Origin: Petrimonas sp.
GTDB taxonomy: Bacteria > Bacteroidota > Bacteroidia > Bacteroidales > Dysgonomonadaceae
Length of the DNA stretch: 64,000 nt
Assembly (NCBI GenBank): GCA_012839475.1
Contig: DUNG01000018.1
Location: 1 to 64,000 of the forward strand
Direction: 5' to 3'
Shown one piece after another: positions 63,598 to 64,000 of this stretch. Numbering within the stretch: the stretch's first letter is position 1; each line of letters opens with the position of its first letter. Under the pieces are notes generated by a model. It worked only from the letters and a program-made list of their open reading frames with translations, did no database searches and had not been told where the DNA came from. Position numbers and translations under genes: made by a program.

Positions 63598-63626
63598 GAA
63601 TAGATTTTCCTACGACATCTGCGTTC

Positions 63627-63706
63627 TTCCATTCGTGGAAGGATTTTTTCACCCGTGGAAGGCCTTTCCATTCGCGGAAAACCCAACCCACTCGTGAAAA
63701 ACTATT
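63627..63706 (+). repeat. Approximately 20-base tandem repeat, four units
   Basis: A core CNTTCGTGGAA-like element (CGTGGAA, CGTGGAA, CGCGGAA, CGTGAAA) recurs at 63634, 63654, 63673 and 63693, 19-20 bases apart. Degenerate, but clearly repetitive and directly after the 17-base array. Confidence 0.65.
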
Positions 63707-64000
63707 TTCCTCTCATACAGAAAGGAAAGGGCTGATGGTATGATTGTCTAAGCCGAGGAATGCAAGAGTAGGTATTCGTACGTACGATTGGGTTCTACTT
63801 CAAAGTCCGGAAAAAGTTGATATCAGACGATTTATATGTTATCGAATTAGACGGTATACAATGACTTCTAAGGACAGCTTCAACAGCCTCAAACACTGTT
63901 CTAGATGTTTTTTGGAGTATCCGTATTCTGAAGTATCAGGCTTAGTAGGAAGAGAGAAGGCTTAAAACGCCGGACTCTACATCCCTACTGTTTTTGAAGC

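Larger units (their letters stand above)
63307..64000 (+). other. Long region without a gene, probably transcribed leader or RNA
   Basis: Almost 700 bases downstream of a good promoter hold no convincing protein gene; the longest frame (63744-63965) starts with TTG and matches nothing I know. GTTCATTGACATTTTG near 63332 resembles the GTTCTTTGACA element I associate with leaders of Bacteroidetes rRNA operons and other long untranslated leaders, but no 16S start is present. Two tandem-repeat families fill 63513-63700. The gene served may lie beyond the window. Confidence 0.4.

Noticed and set aside
63173-63706. CRISPR array
   Set aside because: Units of 11, 17 and 20 bases are contiguous, without unique spacers of 30 bases or any cas gene.
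63744-63965. 73-residue frame near the right edge
   Set aside because: It starts with TTG, has no leader context and gives no recognisable protein; treated as part of the non-coding region.
63307-64000. Start of a ribosomal RNA operon
   Set aside because: The GTTCATTGACA element is suggestive, but no 16S 5' sequence appears within almost 670 bases after it.

Overview
The window is from the chromosome of a Bacteroidales bacterium, probably of the Dysgonomonadaceae/Porphyromonadaceae type. The evidence is a SusC/SusD pair, lipoproteins with Bacteroidetes-style lipoboxes, promoters of the form TTG-N19-21-TAnnTTTG, almost no Shine-Dalgarno sites, Mfa/Fim-type fimbrial genes, a type IX secretion-type C-terminal domain and FTCD/CutC/GH20/GH106 genes. 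The genus assignment is inference. Most of the window has moderate GC. The block from about 54.8 to 59.9 kb is visibly AT-rich and looks acquired.

Layout. (1) 0.1-12.5 kb, minus strand: a catabolic locus transcribed uxuA, SDR reductase, two PmoA-like (DUF6807) proteins, two exported Gfo/Idh/MocA oxidoreductases, SusC, SusD. It has no recognisable glycoside hydrolase. A divergent cupin-AraC regulator (12.7 kb) is its likely controller. (2) 13.5-30.2 kb: a membrane-bound AraC regulator on the minus strand, then on the plus strand a TPR/histidine kinase/receiver/AraC hybrid regulator and a fimbrial operon. That operon encodes a DUF3575 protein, a DUF3868/OmpA-like protein, a major fimbrillin, a FimB/Mfa2-type anchor, two further fimbrillin-like lipoproteins, a 1385-residue secreted protein with a sorting domain and a leucine-rich-repeat lipoprotein. 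A strong terminator closes it. Repeated TGGTCTATTT sites and a shared mRNA leader tie the regulator to the structural genes. (3) 30.3-35.4 kb: cyclodeaminase, cutC, a GH20 hexosaminidase and endonuclease IV. (4) 35.4-42.5 kb, minus strand: a complete phosphate regulon operon pstSCAB-phoU-phoB-phoR with a four-unit 11-bp Pho box upstream of pstS. (5) 42.7-47 kb: an aminotransferase, a LolC/E-type permease and a hipBA toxin-antitoxin pair flanked by short tandem repeats. (6) 47-54.8 kb: a GH106-type rhamnosidase and sbcDC. (7) 54.8-59.9 kb: the AT-rich island with a methyltransferase, an autoinhibited Fic protein with an HTH and operator-like repeats, a glutamyl-tRNA synthetase, a tRNA-Glu with anticodon CTC and a GNAT acetyltransferase. 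(8) 60-63 kb, minus strand: amidohydrolase/lactonase, zinc alcohol dehydrogenase and aldo/keto reductase, resembling an oxidative deoxy-sugar pathway. (9) 63.1-64 kb: an eight-unit 11-bp direct-repeat array, a consensus promoter and a long region without a gene that holds two further tandem-repeat families.

The most notable points are the synthetase/tRNA-Glu(CTC) pair beside a Fic protein, the regulatory motif and leader shared across the fimbrial locus, a recurrent TCGTATG start-codon context in nine genes or candidate genes, and the 11-bp arrays. Whether a second gltX exists elsewhere in the genome cannot be decided from this window.
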